Shown in pieces: positions 34,501 to 41,731 of a stretch of 41,731 nt of DNA; the first letter of the stretch is position 1; each line of letters opens with the position of its first letter. A program made the translations under genes and the position numbers. Source of the DNA: a virus; the IMG/VR virus record IMGVR_UViG_3300025901_000004, positions 1-41,731 of that record. One strand, 5' to 3'. The notes under the pieces are model-generated. The model did not search any database and was not told the DNA's origin. It was given only the letters and a program-made list of their open reading frames with translations.

Positions 34501-36837
34501 CTATGCTGGCATCGGGATGCGGCGAATGTTGCCGCTATCGCTCGCCTGCCAGACCGTGCATGAGTAGACAGTCATTGGGTTCTGTGGATTGCTACCTAGC
34601 AACAAGCGGAAATGGCACCTGTCCATAACTGCCAGGGCATTGCTCTTGGAACCTTCCCAGTTTGAGCCGTTATACAGGCTCCAGGTGTAAGTCCTGCCGA
34701 CCTGCGTATTATTGAAGTAGCTCTTCAGTGACCCCCGGCTTGAGCCTGTCGCCGGCACCCACAGCCAGCCGAACGTGTTTCTCTGCGTGTAGTTGGCTCC
34801 GGGTGGACTTACCCCATTCGGCTCCCCGTTGTCCGTATTGTTATACAAGCCTCCTGACCCGTTCCACAAAATCCAACCAGCGTTGTAGTCTGTGCCATTT
34901 GGCGCTAGGAACTCTGCCGCATCCCACTCAATACCCTGTTGGTCCGGCAAGTTATTTGGCACATCGTTGTAAAGTCCTTCGGCATTGTTACACCACCATG
35001 CCGGCCATCCGCCTGGGTTGTTGCCGCCTAGAATATTTCCTGCGATCGACATTTGGACTTCAAAATATCCACCTCCCCCGAAGGCGATGCCCGGCATATT
35101 CCCGCCTGGGCCGCCTGAGGTCGAGATGCATTCGTTGTAGTGGTATTGATCTTCTGACAGGAATATCGATCCGTCCGCATTTTGCCTTGCTGTCTCTGCC
35201 GTGACGATCCAGTTCACACCGCGGGTCACATTTGGCCCGTGTGTGCGAAGGTTGTAGCCAACCGCTTGCGCTTGCGCCGGAACACCGCCGGATTGCGTCG
35301 CAACTGGTCTGATTGATATTGCGGACGTCGGCGCCCCAGACCCCGCGCTGTTGGTTGCATATACGCGCGTCGAGTATGTCGTGTTGGTGGTCAGATTGGG
35401 GATATTGACCGAAGCAAGCGGAGTAGATGTAGGCCCGCCCCAAGCGACGCTGCCACCATTGGCTCCTAGAGCCCCACTCGGCGCGTAGCTATACCACTCG
35501 CCGCCGACGTTAACGTGCCAGACAACGCCATTGACCATTATGACGGTTGTCGCATTCCACCCATTTGCGAAAACGCCGTTCACCACCACCGCGTCTGTCT
35601 CGCCACCACCGCCCGGGCTTACCGAGACTATCGCCCAGGTATTGTTGAATGTGTCAACCACGCTACCCGTGCTGGGCGTGCAATAAGGCGTCGTCGGCCC
35701 ATTGTCAGTGAAGGTTGCGGACGTGGTATATTGCAGCTGATATCTGCCTCTATCGAGCACCCCACCAGCGGTCGGCGGGTCCCAGCCAACAATTGCTGAA
35801 TTTGACGCGACGCTAATTTGCCGAAAGTTAGTTGGAATTCCAGGCAATGGTGCGGAGGCCTGCGTCGCAACGTTTACCGCAGCACTGGTAGTTCCGGTTC
35901 CGGCACTATTGGTGGCAAAGCCGCGTATATTGTAGGTCGTCGCAGCGACCAGTCCGGCGATCGTCTGCCTGTATGGCGTTCCAGTATTATCTTGCGTCCA
36001 GCTTACCGGAATGCCGCCCGGCGAACGAAACCAGACATTGGACATGTTCAAGGTCCATATCAGGCCCCCGCTGCGAATAATGTTCTGCACCGTCGATGCC
36101 GTATCGACGAAGGTCCCGTTGCCCACCGGATGGTTTTGCGCATTCAGCGTCCAGGTAACGCCGGTCGCATCCGCCACTGAACCATGCCCCGATGTGCAGT
36201 AAGTGACCGCTTGGGCATTCTGATACGTTGTGGCGGCGTTGGTCTTATATTGGATTTGGTGCAGGCCATTGTCCAACGCGCCACCGGTCGTCGGCGGCGC
36301 CCACAAGACGTCGATCGTGGTGCTGGTCTGCACCGGCGAGGAAATGCTGGTCAGCGGACCTGGCACCGCCGCCGTAGCCTGAACCGTTATCTGAAACGGC
36401 ACCGACAACACCTGATTCTGGCTGGCAAGGTCAGTGGCAGTGATGGTTATAGGATACGTCGTGCCGTTGGTTAGGGTTGCGGCGACGAACAGATTGGAAC
36501 CAGAAATCGAAAACCGACTATCGTTGACCGCGAGCCCGCCACCGAACGCGGTCTGGTCCGATAAGACGACGGATATTGTGCCGATCAGCGAGCCGACCGG
36601 CGGATTGGCGGCCAAAGACTGATTGCTCAAAGATATAGAACTGATCGTATAGGGATCGCGCGTGGCGGTCACCGTGAACGATCCGGCGTATGGCCCGCCC
36701 AACGTAACCGTCCCAGAGAACGGCGTGCCATCACTGGTAGATACAGTGATCTGACCGACCAATGTTCCAGGCGGCGCGCTCTGCGGCAGCTGTAGGTTAG
36801 ACAGCGCGATGTTGGTGATCGTCTTGCTGCCCGACAT
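34501..36837 (-). CDS. Fibre protein with cadherin-like, fibronectin-like and GH16-like domains
   Basis: 778 aa, ATG start overlapping the preceding stop (TGATG). N-terminal approximately 150 residues are cadherin-like repeats (NLQLPQSAPPGTLVGQITVS; ...SLSNQSLAANPPVGSLIG). Two FN3-like domains follow (about 157-330 and 335-515; W.PPT.GG.LD.G.YQ.QYTT, ATTYNIRGFATNSAGTG), each interrupted by an inserted W-W module. Residues about 520-778 are a GH16-like jelly roll with the ExDxxE signature at 637-642 (EWDAAE), most similar to the 411-aa protein upstream of the tail tube. Probably a polysaccharide-degrading fibre; GH16-type activity is likely but untested. Confidence 0.7.
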   Translation of the reverse strand: MSGSKTITNIALSNLQLPQSAPPGTLVGQITVSTSDGTPFSGTVTLGGPYAGSFTVTATRDPYTISSISLSNQSLAANPPVGSLIGTISVVLSDQTAFGGGLAVNDSRFSISGSNLFVAATLTNGTTYPITITATDLASQNQVLSVPFQITVQATAAVPGPLTSISSPVQTSTTIDVLWAPPTTGGALDNGLHQIQYKTNAATTYQNAQAVTYCTSGHGSVADATGVTWTLNAQNHPVGNGTFVDTASTVQNIIRSGGLIWTLNMSNVWFRSPGGIPVSWTQDNTGTPYRQTIAGLVAATTYNIRGFATNSAGTGTTSAAVNVATQASAPLPGIPTNFRQISVASNSAIVGWDPPTAGGVLDRGRYQLQYTTSATFTDNGPTTPYCTPSTGSVVDTFNNTWAIVSVSPGGGGETDAVVVNGVFANGWNATTVIMVNGVVWHVNVGGEWYSYAPSGALGANGGSVAWGGPTSTPLASVNIPNLTTNTTYSTRVYATNSAGSGAPTSAISIRPVATQSGGVPAQAQAVGYNLRTHGPNVTRGVNWIVTAETARQNADGSIFLSEDQYHYNECISTSGGPGGNMPGIAFGGGGYFEVQMSIAGNILGGNNPGGWPAWWCNNAEGLYNDVPNNLPDQQGIEWDAAEFLAPNGTDYNAGWILWNGSGGLYNNTDNGEPNGVSPPGANYTQRNTFGWLWVPATGSSRGSLKSYFNNTQVGRTYTWSLYNGSNWEGSKSNALAVMDRCHFRLLLGSNPQNPMTVYSCTVWQASDSGNIRRIPMPA

Positions 36838-37370
36838 CAGTTCGCCTTCAGCTTGGACTTCCGTGGATCAGGCGGCATCGGCCGCGGCGGCCCTTCGTCA
36901 TCGCCGGGATTGTGACCAATGTCCCGACCAATCCGGATCGGCAGGTTAAGCGACAGCAAGTATGTGTCGCCCGCCAAGAGCCTTACAGGCTCGATGTTCG
37001 CCTCGACAAAGTTAGAGCCGAACCACACGCGATAGCCCGCCACGGATAACAGATGCGGCGCGGTAAACCCGCAGCGCGTCTCCGAGATGATTAAAATGCC
37101 ACGATCGTTAATGCGCATTTCCAGGCCAACGGTCGTCGAGCCGCAGACATCGCCGCGAGTATCGAAGAACTCAACATCGACCTCTGGCTTGCCGAGGAAC
37201 GGACCGCTGCGATCCGACTCCGTCATCGGCACCGGCGCCATACGATCGCCGGTGGTCCATTGCTGCAATTCAGCCCACAGCCGCTCGATCAGATCCGCGG
37301 CATGCGGATAGGGCGCGCGTATTTCTTCGACCGTATCGGCGATCACCGACGCGTCGAAGGACTGGGACAT
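36837..37370 (-). CDS. Hypothetical protein with a beta core and proline-rich tail
   Basis: 177 aa, ATG start; its stop overlaps the next start. N-terminal helix (VEEIRAPYPHAADLIERLWAEL), a basic/acidic middle (DRMAPVPMTESDRSGPFLG), then beta strands (VDVEFFDTRG, VGLEMRINDRG, LIISETRCGF, VWFGSN) and a C-terminal stretch rich in Pro and Lys (GPPRPMPPDPRK). No family recognised. It lies between a Gp80-like tail protein and the large fibre. Probably a structural protein. Confidence 0.5.
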   Translation of the reverse strand: MSQSFDASVIADTVEEIRAPYPHAADLIERLWAELQQWTTGDRMAPVPMTESDRSGPFLGKPEVDVEFFDTRGDVCGSTTVGLEMRINDRGILIISETRCGFTAPHLLSVAGYRVWFGSNFVEANIEPVRLLAGDTYLLSLNLPIRIGRDIGHNPGDDEGPPRPMPPDPRKSKLKAN

Positions 37371-37389
37371 GTAGATTTATTTTCTGGAC

Positions 37390-37785
37390 TTAGGTCAGTG
37401 TATGGACTAGACTTCCGGCATTAAACACAAGAGAGTCCCCCACGCCGAGGGTTCTTGCAGTCGCAAGTGTCCCATACCACCACATGGTGCCATTTCCGGT
37501 TGTGCCGTGGTCCCAGACTTGCAACCCAGCGACGGTGCGGGCGCTGGAGAACGGACCGAAGGTAAATGCGCCGGAGTTTGCCGCTGATTGTCCTGCAGCG
37601 ACTGCGCTGAGGTAGGTTACAAGCTGGCGGGTCACGCCTTCACCAGTCGCCATCTCGCTGGCAGAAATGCTCGACGGCGTGCCAAGCGATAGTCCGACCG
37701 CTCGTGTCGCCATAGTAGTCGCTGCTTTACCACCCAGATGCCAGTCCAAGAGCGCCACGCTGGCACCCGTGCTAATGCCCGTCAT
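37390..37785 (-). CDS. Gp80-like small tail protein
   Basis: 131 aa from ATG at 37785 with GGGAGAA 6 nt upstream (an in-frame GTG at 37800 is less likely). The pattern ALLDWHLGGKAATT.AT-AVGLSLGTPS.ISASEM..GEGVTRQLV..., FTFGPFSSARTVAGLQVWDHG, GTMWWYGTL and GDSLVFNAGSL agrees with the small tail-fibre-associated Gp80 family found in many phages. It probably forms part of the distal tail. Its leader contains a competing hairpin (see regulatory site). Confidence 0.65.
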   Translation of the reverse strand: MTGISTGASVALLDWHLGGKAATTMATRAVGLSLGTPSSISASEMATGEGVTRQLVTYLSAVAAGQSAANSGAFTFGPFSSARTVAGLQVWDHGTTGNGTMWWYGTLATARTLGVGDSLVFNAGSLVHTLT

Positions 37786-37791
37786 CGTAAG

Positions 37792-37829
37792 TTCTCCCAC
37801 GCGCTAACGCGGGAGAACCATTCTCCCGC
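37792..37829 (-). promoter_or_regulatory. Competing hairpins around the ribosome site of the Gp80-like gene
   Basis: The minus-strand leader reads GCGGGAGAA, TGG, TTCTCCCGC (37829-37809), then GTTAGCGCGT, then GGGAGAA (the Shine-Dalgarno sequence, 37798-37792). The central TTCTCCC can pair either with the upstream copy or with the Shine-Dalgarno copy. There is no T-run, so it is not a clear terminator. Confidence 0.4.
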
Positions 37830-37886
37830 TCACAAAAACCTGGATTGTTCGGTTTCCCCGCTCGGGGGAGAGAAAGCGGCTGGAGA

Positions 37887-39014
37887 TCAGTCCGCCGCGT
37901 CCACACGCCTGAGGCCGACATAGCCTTCCTTCAGTGGCGCATCGTTCAGCACGTTATGCCCGACCCACGGCACTTCCACGGGCGGCTTGTGGTCCATCCA
38001 GCGCCTGATGTGATCGAGCACGACGGTGTCGTGGATGTCGGTGATGCAGGCAGCGGCGTCAGCCTTCTCTGCCTTGACGCAGGTCTCCGGCTCGGAGTGC
38101 AACTGGTGGCACGGCCAGCACGGCACTCGGCCCTGGTCGGCGTGCAGCGTGATGGTGTTCTTCCAGTGCTTAGTGATGTTGGTAGGAGACGCGTGGGACA
38201 GCAGCATAATCTTCGGCATGTCCAGCATCGCCACGCTCCAGGCGAGGCCAGTGTCAGGTGAGATAATCAGGTCGCATTGGGCGATCTGCGCGAGATTGCG
38301 CCGCATCGACCACTCGACGGTGACCTCCCTTGTGTCCTTGCTGATGCAGCAGTGCAGGCCCTCGTCGGTGTTGTTCTGCAGCTCGACCTGATCTTTGATG
38401 CGGTCAGCGATTTCCACATCTTTGCCAGGGCCGCCGAACAGAACGATGGGAACCTTATATTCGCGCAGAACCTTGGCGATCATGTTCGGCATCCACGGCC
38501 AGACCTTGTCCTGCCGCGAGCCAGACAGCACCACGCCAATGACCCGTTCGCCGACGGTAGCTTTCACCCGTTTGGCGTCAGCGACTTCTTCGTCGCTCGG
38601 ATAGAAGCGAGGGCCGATGGTGAAATCGTGCGGCACTTCGCAGACATCGTGGGCGACTTCGAGGTAGTTATGGTCGCAAATCCTGCGCCGCATCGAGGCG
38701 GGCCAGTAGAACCACGACATGTTCGGCGACAGCGCCACCAGCGCTTCGCATGAGTGCGATAGATTATAGAACGCAGCGTATTCGTTGGCCCGGCGCGCCA
38801 TCCACTTCTGCCACTCGGGATCGGGCGGGACATGACCCTTCGGCAGTTCCGTCAGCTTGGTGACGTGCGGATTATGCGTCCAGATGCTGCCGTAGGGATG
38901 ATCAACGATCAGCTCGACGTTATATTTCTGCGACAGCAACGCGACGGGCGATGACGCAATTAAACTGTCTCCAATACTCCCAGAGCGGAATACGCCACAC
39001 CAAGGCTTTGGCAT
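37887..39014 (-). CDS. Glycosyltransferase family 9-like protein (heptosyltransferase type)
   Basis: 375 aa, ATG start with GGGTGA 4 nt upstream. N-terminal GSIGDSLIASSPVALL (12-27) is the first motif of GT9 (ADP-heptose:LPS type). The second half has VIGVVLSGSRQDKVWPW (159-174), VPIVLFGGPGKDVEIADRI (188-206), the ISPDTGLAWSVAML acceptor-side motif (251-264) and a Cys-rich block (CWPC). No signal peptide. Predicted cytoplasmic, and likely to add a sugar to a surface glycan or virion protein. It belongs to a group with the double methyltransferase and may alter host lipopolysaccharide or decorate the capsid. Donor and acceptor unknown. Confidence 0.75.
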   Translation of the reverse strand: MPKPWCGVFRSGSIGDSLIASSPVALLSQKYNVELIVDHPYGSIWTHNPHVTKLTELPKGHVPPDPEWQKWMARRANEYAAFYNLSHSCEALVALSPNMSWFYWPASMRRRICDHNYLEVAHDVCEVPHDFTIGPRFYPSDEEVADAKRVKATVGERVIGVVLSGSRQDKVWPWMPNMIAKVLREYKVPIVLFGGPGKDVEIADRIKDQVELQNNTDEGLHCCISKDTREVTVEWSMRRNLAQIAQCDLIISPDTGLAWSVAMLDMPKIMLLSHASPTNITKHWKNTITLHADQGRVPCWPCHQLHSEPETCVKAEKADAAACITDIHDTVVLDHIRRWMDHKPPVEVPWVGHNVLNDAPLKEGYVGLRRVDAAD

Positions 39015-39017
39015 CTA

Positions 39018-39248
39018 TCACCCATCTAGTTCTGCGAGAATTGGCCAGACCGATGCTTCGGAGAAATATCCGGTGCGGCGAATGAACGTGCGCCCCTGAT
39101 AGCTAATCAGATCGGTATTAATTCCAGTTGGTATCTGCACGGTAACGTGCTCGCCACGTCCTGCGTAGCGCAGCACGACGTCTTGTGTCTTGCGAACTGG
39201 CTCAGCAGCTCTCGGCGCTTCATACGCCGCCATTCGATCTGGTTTCAT
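39018..39248 (-). CDS. Small hypothetical protein
   Basis: 76 aa, ATG start with GGGAGG 6 nt upstream. Predicted small beta fold (VVLRYAGRGEHVTVQIPTG, LISYQGRTFIRRTGYFS). No family recognised. Lies between the methyltransferase fusion and the glycosyltransferase, with no gap big enough for a promoter. Possibly an assembly or regulatory partner. Its ribosome site sits within a perfect small hairpin. Confidence 0.5.
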   Translation of the reverse strand: MKPDRMAAYEAPRAAEPVRKTQDVVLRYAGRGEHVTVQIPTGINTDLISYQGRTFIRRTGYFSEASVWPILAELDG

Positions 39249-39254
39249 GTGATA

Positions 39255-39269
39255 CCTCCCAGCGGGAGG
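39255..39269 (-). promoter_or_regulatory. Hairpin containing the ribosome site of the 76-aa gene
   Basis: The minus strand reads CCTCCC-GCT-GGGAGG, a perfect 6-bp stem with a 3-nt loop, and the right arm is the Shine-Dalgarno sequence 6 nt before the ATG. The upstream gene ends 7 nt before the hairpin. Terminating ribosomes could open it. Confidence 0.4.
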
Positions 39270-39275
39270 GACGGA

Positions 39276-40778
39276 CTATCTCCGCCTTATCCACCGCCGC
39301 AGCGTGGCCAGCCCAGCCGGGAAAATCTCGACAGGCATTTCCTCTTCCTGTTGCAGCAGAAAGCCGTTCTTCTCCAGAAACTCCGGCACGCTAAAGTGGT
39401 CGTCGAGCCAACCAAACCTACGACCAAATAACACCGGCACGCAGCGATAGTTGCTTTCCATCGTGTAGAACGGAGCGCCTGGTTCTAGCGCCTCCCACAC
39501 CGCCTGGATCAATGCCCGTAGGTCGTCCGGCATCATGTGCTGCAACACCCAGATGGCGATGGCGCCCTGGGCTACCAGATCGCGGTGGAACACCTTCTTC
39601 TGGAAGATCTCCGGAGATATCACCGTAAACCGCTCCGGGTCGCCGACATATTCCTCGGCCCCGGCCCGCATCTGCTCTGAGCCATCGATCCCGATCACCC
39701 GATGACGCAGCAACAGCGGCTTGGACAAGCGGCCGATGCCACAGCCGATGTCAATGATCGTTCCGGTCGGGAAGATCATCGTTTTCATCAGCCACTCGGT
39801 CTCTTTGACCCAGCGGTGGTCGCTGACGAGGCCAAGGTTGGGCGCGTCCTGCAGGATGATCGACTTCGCGTCCTCTAAGGACGACTGGTTGAATATCTCT
39901 GGGCAATAGCGCGCGGCGAACTTCCCCTCGGCCGCCCTGGTATCGATCAGCACCATGCCGTGCCAAGTTTCGTAGCGCCACGCCGGAAAGCCGTGCAGTT
40001 CCTGGAACTCGTCCAGGGCCGTGCGCACGGTGGTGATCGATGCCGTATCATCGACCAAGAGATAATCAGCGAACGGGGCACACAATTCCATATCGCGCAG
40101 CGCTTCGTCGTGATTATGCGCGCCATCGATGTGGATCAGGTCATAGCGACGGTCCAGTGAGATCAACCGCTGCGAGTTGGCGCGCCAGACATTGACCGAG
40201 GCCTGGGGATACTCGCGCCGCAGCATTGCTTCCGCATGCTCAAAATAGCCGGCGACGCCGCCATTCGTCCCGTTATCGGCATCGAGCCCAATATAGGTCG
40301 CATCGGGCACCGCCGAGAGCATAGTCCAAGCGGAATAACCCGCGCGCACCCCGATCTCCAGGATGCTCTTCGGCTGCAGCTCGCGGCAGACCTCGGCGTA
40401 GACCGCGTAATGCTGCGCTGTCAGCGGCAGGTTGGAGCGGTAGATATCGATGAACGCATCGTCATCGACGAATATCCGCGGCGGCAGCACTTCGTCGTCT
40501 GCATCGGGAATGGGCCGCTGTTCGAGGGCGGAATAGAACGGCGTCTTGCCGATGCGTGTCACGTGCACGTCAAACAGCCGCTTGTCCGAATAGTGGTAGA
40601 CGATCAGGTCGAGCTCCGGGGTGCCGTCGGTGACGAACTTTATCCCGCCACCAACGAGTTCGTGCTCGCCGGGGCCGAATAGCACCACAACACTGCCCTG
40701 TTCGATCAGCGGCCGCCCGAGATAACGGATTTCACCGACGTTGCGCCAGACCTCGGCCTCCAACTCTGCCTGCATCAT
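39276..40778 (-). CDS. Fusion of two SAM-dependent methyltransferase domains
   Basis: 500 aa, ATG start overlapping the upstream stop (ATGATG). Residues about 115-280 form a Methyltransf_24/cephalosporin-hydroxylase-like Rossmann domain: EIGVRAGYSAW at 141-151, IGLDADNG at 163-170, and HIDGAHNHDEA at 216-226. Residues about 325-470 form a second class I methyltransferase: DIGCGIGRLSKPLL at 343-356, GIDGSEQM at 363-370, and the post-III IWVLQHMMPDDL. The N-terminal approximately 60 residues are a separate beta element. Two such domains in one chain are uncommon. Probably modifies glycan residues, in step with the glycosyltransferase. Substrates not known. Confidence 0.75.
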   Translation of the reverse strand: MMQAELEAEVWRNVGEIRYLGRPLIEQGSVVVLFGPGEHELVGGGIKFVTDGTPELDLIVYHYSDKRLFDVHVTRIGKTPFYSALEQRPIPDADDEVLPPRIFVDDDAFIDIYRSNLPLTAQHYAVYAEVCRELQPKSILEIGVRAGYSAWTMLSAVPDATYIGLDADNGTNGGVAGYFEHAEAMLRREYPQASVNVWRANSQRLISLDRRYDLIHIDGAHNHDEALRDMELCAPFADYLLVDDTASITTVRTALDEFQELHGFPAWRYETWHGMVLIDTRAAEGKFAARYCPEIFNQSSLEDAKSIILQDAPNLGLVSDHRWVKETEWLMKTMIFPTGTIIDIGCGIGRLSKPLLLRHRVIGIDGSEQMRAGAEEYVGDPERFTVISPEIFQKKVFHRDLVAQGAIAIWVLQHMMPDDLRALIQAVWEALEPGAPFYTMESNYRCVPVLFGRRFGWLDDHFSVPEFLEKNGFLLQQEEEMPVEIFPAGLATLRRWIRRR

Positions 40779-40930
40779 GCGGGCGGCGGCTCCGACTGGT
40801 CCTGTTGTTTCTCGTCGAGATGTTGGTTGGACGGGTGGCGAATAATCTCAACGAGCTCATCGTTGACGTTCAGCTTGCCGAATGCGCCGGAGGGGGTTTC
40901 CTGCTCTTCGGGTGGGGGTTGGTCACTCAT
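40775..40930 (-). CDS. Small acidic hypothetical protein
   Basis: 51 aa. ATG at 40930 is chosen over longer starts because AGGAGG lies 6 nt before it. Composition: Pro/Glu/Gln-rich and acidic with a short helical core (KLNVNDELVEIIRHP). No family recognised. Its stop overlaps the methyltransferase start, so the two are probably co-translated. The gene begins back to back with the plus-strand methyltransferase. Confidence 0.55.
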   Translation of the reverse strand: MSDQPPPEEQETPSGAFGKLNVNDELVEIIRHPSNQHLDEKQQDQSEPPPA

Positions 40931-40955
40931 GGTTTTCCTCCTGTATAAACTGGAG

Positions 40956-41731
40956 ATGGCCAAGTGGGACGAGGGCTACGTCACCGACGTGGCCTATGTC
41001 AGCAGTTTCTATCGCGAAATCACTCCGGCCTGGCTGACGACGGCCAGCCTGGTGCTTGGCCACCGCGCGCCCGATCTGGCCCAGCCGTTCAGCTATGCCG
41101 ACCTCGGCTGCGGCAATGGGTTCACGACCCTGGTGGTCGCCGCGACCTGCCCGCAAGCCGTTGTCTGGGGATTTGACTTCAATCCAGCACACATCGAGTT
41201 CGCCAGGCGACTGGCGGATCAGGCGGGCCTGCGCAACGTGCGGTTTGTCGAGACGTCATTCGCGGAGCTGGCGCGTCTGGATTTGCCGGACTTCGACTTC
41301 ATCGTCGCGCATGGCGTGTTGAGTTGGATCTCGCAGAAGAACCGACGGCACCTGCTTGGCACCGTGGCCAAGCGTCTGAAACCGGGCGGCCTGGTGTATC
41401 TGAGTTACAATGTCACCGCCGGCTGGGCCGCCATGGTGCCGCTGCGGCGGCTCATGCGGATGCTGACCTTGGCCAGCCCGGAGCGAACCGACCTCGCCGT
41501 GTCTGGCGCGCTGGAGGTCGTCAACCGGCTGAAAGATGCGGGGGCATTATTCTTCCCGGCGCACCCGCAGCTGGAGAAATGGCTGGCTGACCTCGGCGGG
41601 CTGGATGACCGCTACATCGCACATGAATACCTTAACGAGGACTGGCATCCTCTGTCGTTCGCCGACGTGGCCAGCGAAATGCATGAGGCAAAGTGCGATT
41701 ACATCGGCAGCGCCACCCTGGCGGAGAATAT
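40956..41731 (+). CDS. SAM-dependent methyltransferase, partial, continues past window end
   Basis: At least 258 aa, open to the right edge, plus strand. ATG at 40956 is preferred (MAKWDEGY); an in-frame ATG at 40929 is possible, but it would overlap the divergent gene's start. Class I methyltransferase motifs: YADLGCGNGFTTL (motif I, about 47-59), WGFDFNPAHIEFAR (motif II, about 71-84), DFDFIVAHGVLSWIS and LKPGGLVYLSYNVTAGWAAM. These blocks, in this order with the trailing SYN-GW segment, match the methyltransferases with a regulatory C-terminal domain (PF10119 type). The end of the gene is missing. May act on a surface sugar or protein; it stands divergent from the glycan cassette. Confidence 0.85.
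   Translation, partial: MAKWDEGYVTDVAYVSSFYREITPAWLTTASLVLGHRAPDLAQPFSYADLGCGNGFTTLVVAATCPQAVVWGFDFNPAHIEFARRLADQAGLRNVRFVETSFAELARLDLPDFDFIVAHGVLSWISQKNRRHLLGTVAKRLKPGGLVYLSYNVTAGWAAMVPLRRLMRMLTLASPERTDLAVSGALEVVNRLKDAGALFFPAHPQLEKWLADLGGLDDRYIAHEYLNEDWHPLSFADVASEMHEAKCDYIGSATLAEN

Noticed and set aside
37856-37870. CCCC-GCTC-GGGG inverted repeat after the glycosyltransferase gene as a terminator
   Set aside because: Stem of only 4-5 bp and no T-run on either strand.
1-41731. CRISPR array, tRNA gene, integrase, attachment site or reverse transcriptase of a diversity-generating element
   Set aside because: None seen. The repeats present are protein-level and diverged, not identical spaced DNA repeats, and no RT or recombinase motif appears in any frame read.

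Overview
This GC-rich window carries the tail-morphogenesis and tail-fibre block of a long-tailed (siphovirus-like) phage or prophage. It is read almost entirely right to left on the minus strand, with tightly packed and often overlapping genes (ATGA, TGATG and TAAATG junctions, and GTG or TTG starts backed by good Shine-Dalgarno sequences). The gene families (Phage_tube_2-type tail tube, GT9-type glycosyltransferase, a methyltransferase with a regulatory-domain signature, a low-affinity iron-permease-like protein) suggest an alphaproteobacterial host. That is inference: no host marker, integrase, att site or tRNA is visible, so prophage and free phage cannot be told apart.

Layout in the direction of transcription. 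(1) 41.7-37.9 kb is a surface-modification cassette: a plus-strand SAM methyltransferase running off the window edge and, divergent from it, a small protein, a double-methyltransferase fusion, a small hypothetical protein and a family-9 glycosyltransferase. (2) 37.8-24.0 kb is a large fibre/adhesin cluster: a Gp80-like tail protein, a protein with fibronectin-like and GH16-like domains, three genes sharing a small 'VDEL/LPxGxLW' module, SPRY-like and LamG-like proteins, and two long proteins made mostly of an approximately 20-residue G-x-G-S-L-T-A repeat. (3) 24.0-12.6 kb is the neck-to-tape-measure core: head-tail connector, probable head closure, tail terminator, tail tube, tail assembly chaperone with a CCCTTTA -1 slippery site, an HK97-gp10-like protein and a 1655-aa tape measure. 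Between these core genes sit passengers: two small membrane proteins, one of them iron-permease-like, and a GH16-like protein. A strong intrinsic terminator lies just after the tail-tube gene. (4) 12.6-12.2 kb holds a lone plus-strand lipoprotein gene. (5) 12.1-0.05 kb is the tail tip: a 1876-aa protein with two TIM-barrel glycosidase-like domains and a GH16-like domain, its small paralogue, a hub-like protein with LamG and G-x-G-S-L-T-A repeats, an adaptor-like protein, a collar-domain fibre and a degenerate lytic-transglycosylase/DUF4376-like protein.

Taken together, most of the coding capacity is spent on carbohydrate recognition or cleavage, which fits a phage facing a thick capsule or exopolysaccharide. 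Domains are shuffled between genes: GH16-like domains in three (possibly four) proteins, G-x-G-S-L-T-A repeats in six, and cadherin-like pieces in three. The most distinctive items are the multi-gene repeat family, the repeated GH16/GH-A arsenal, the permease-like passenger among neck genes, the frameshift site, and three short hairpins that overlap or compete for ribosome binding sites.
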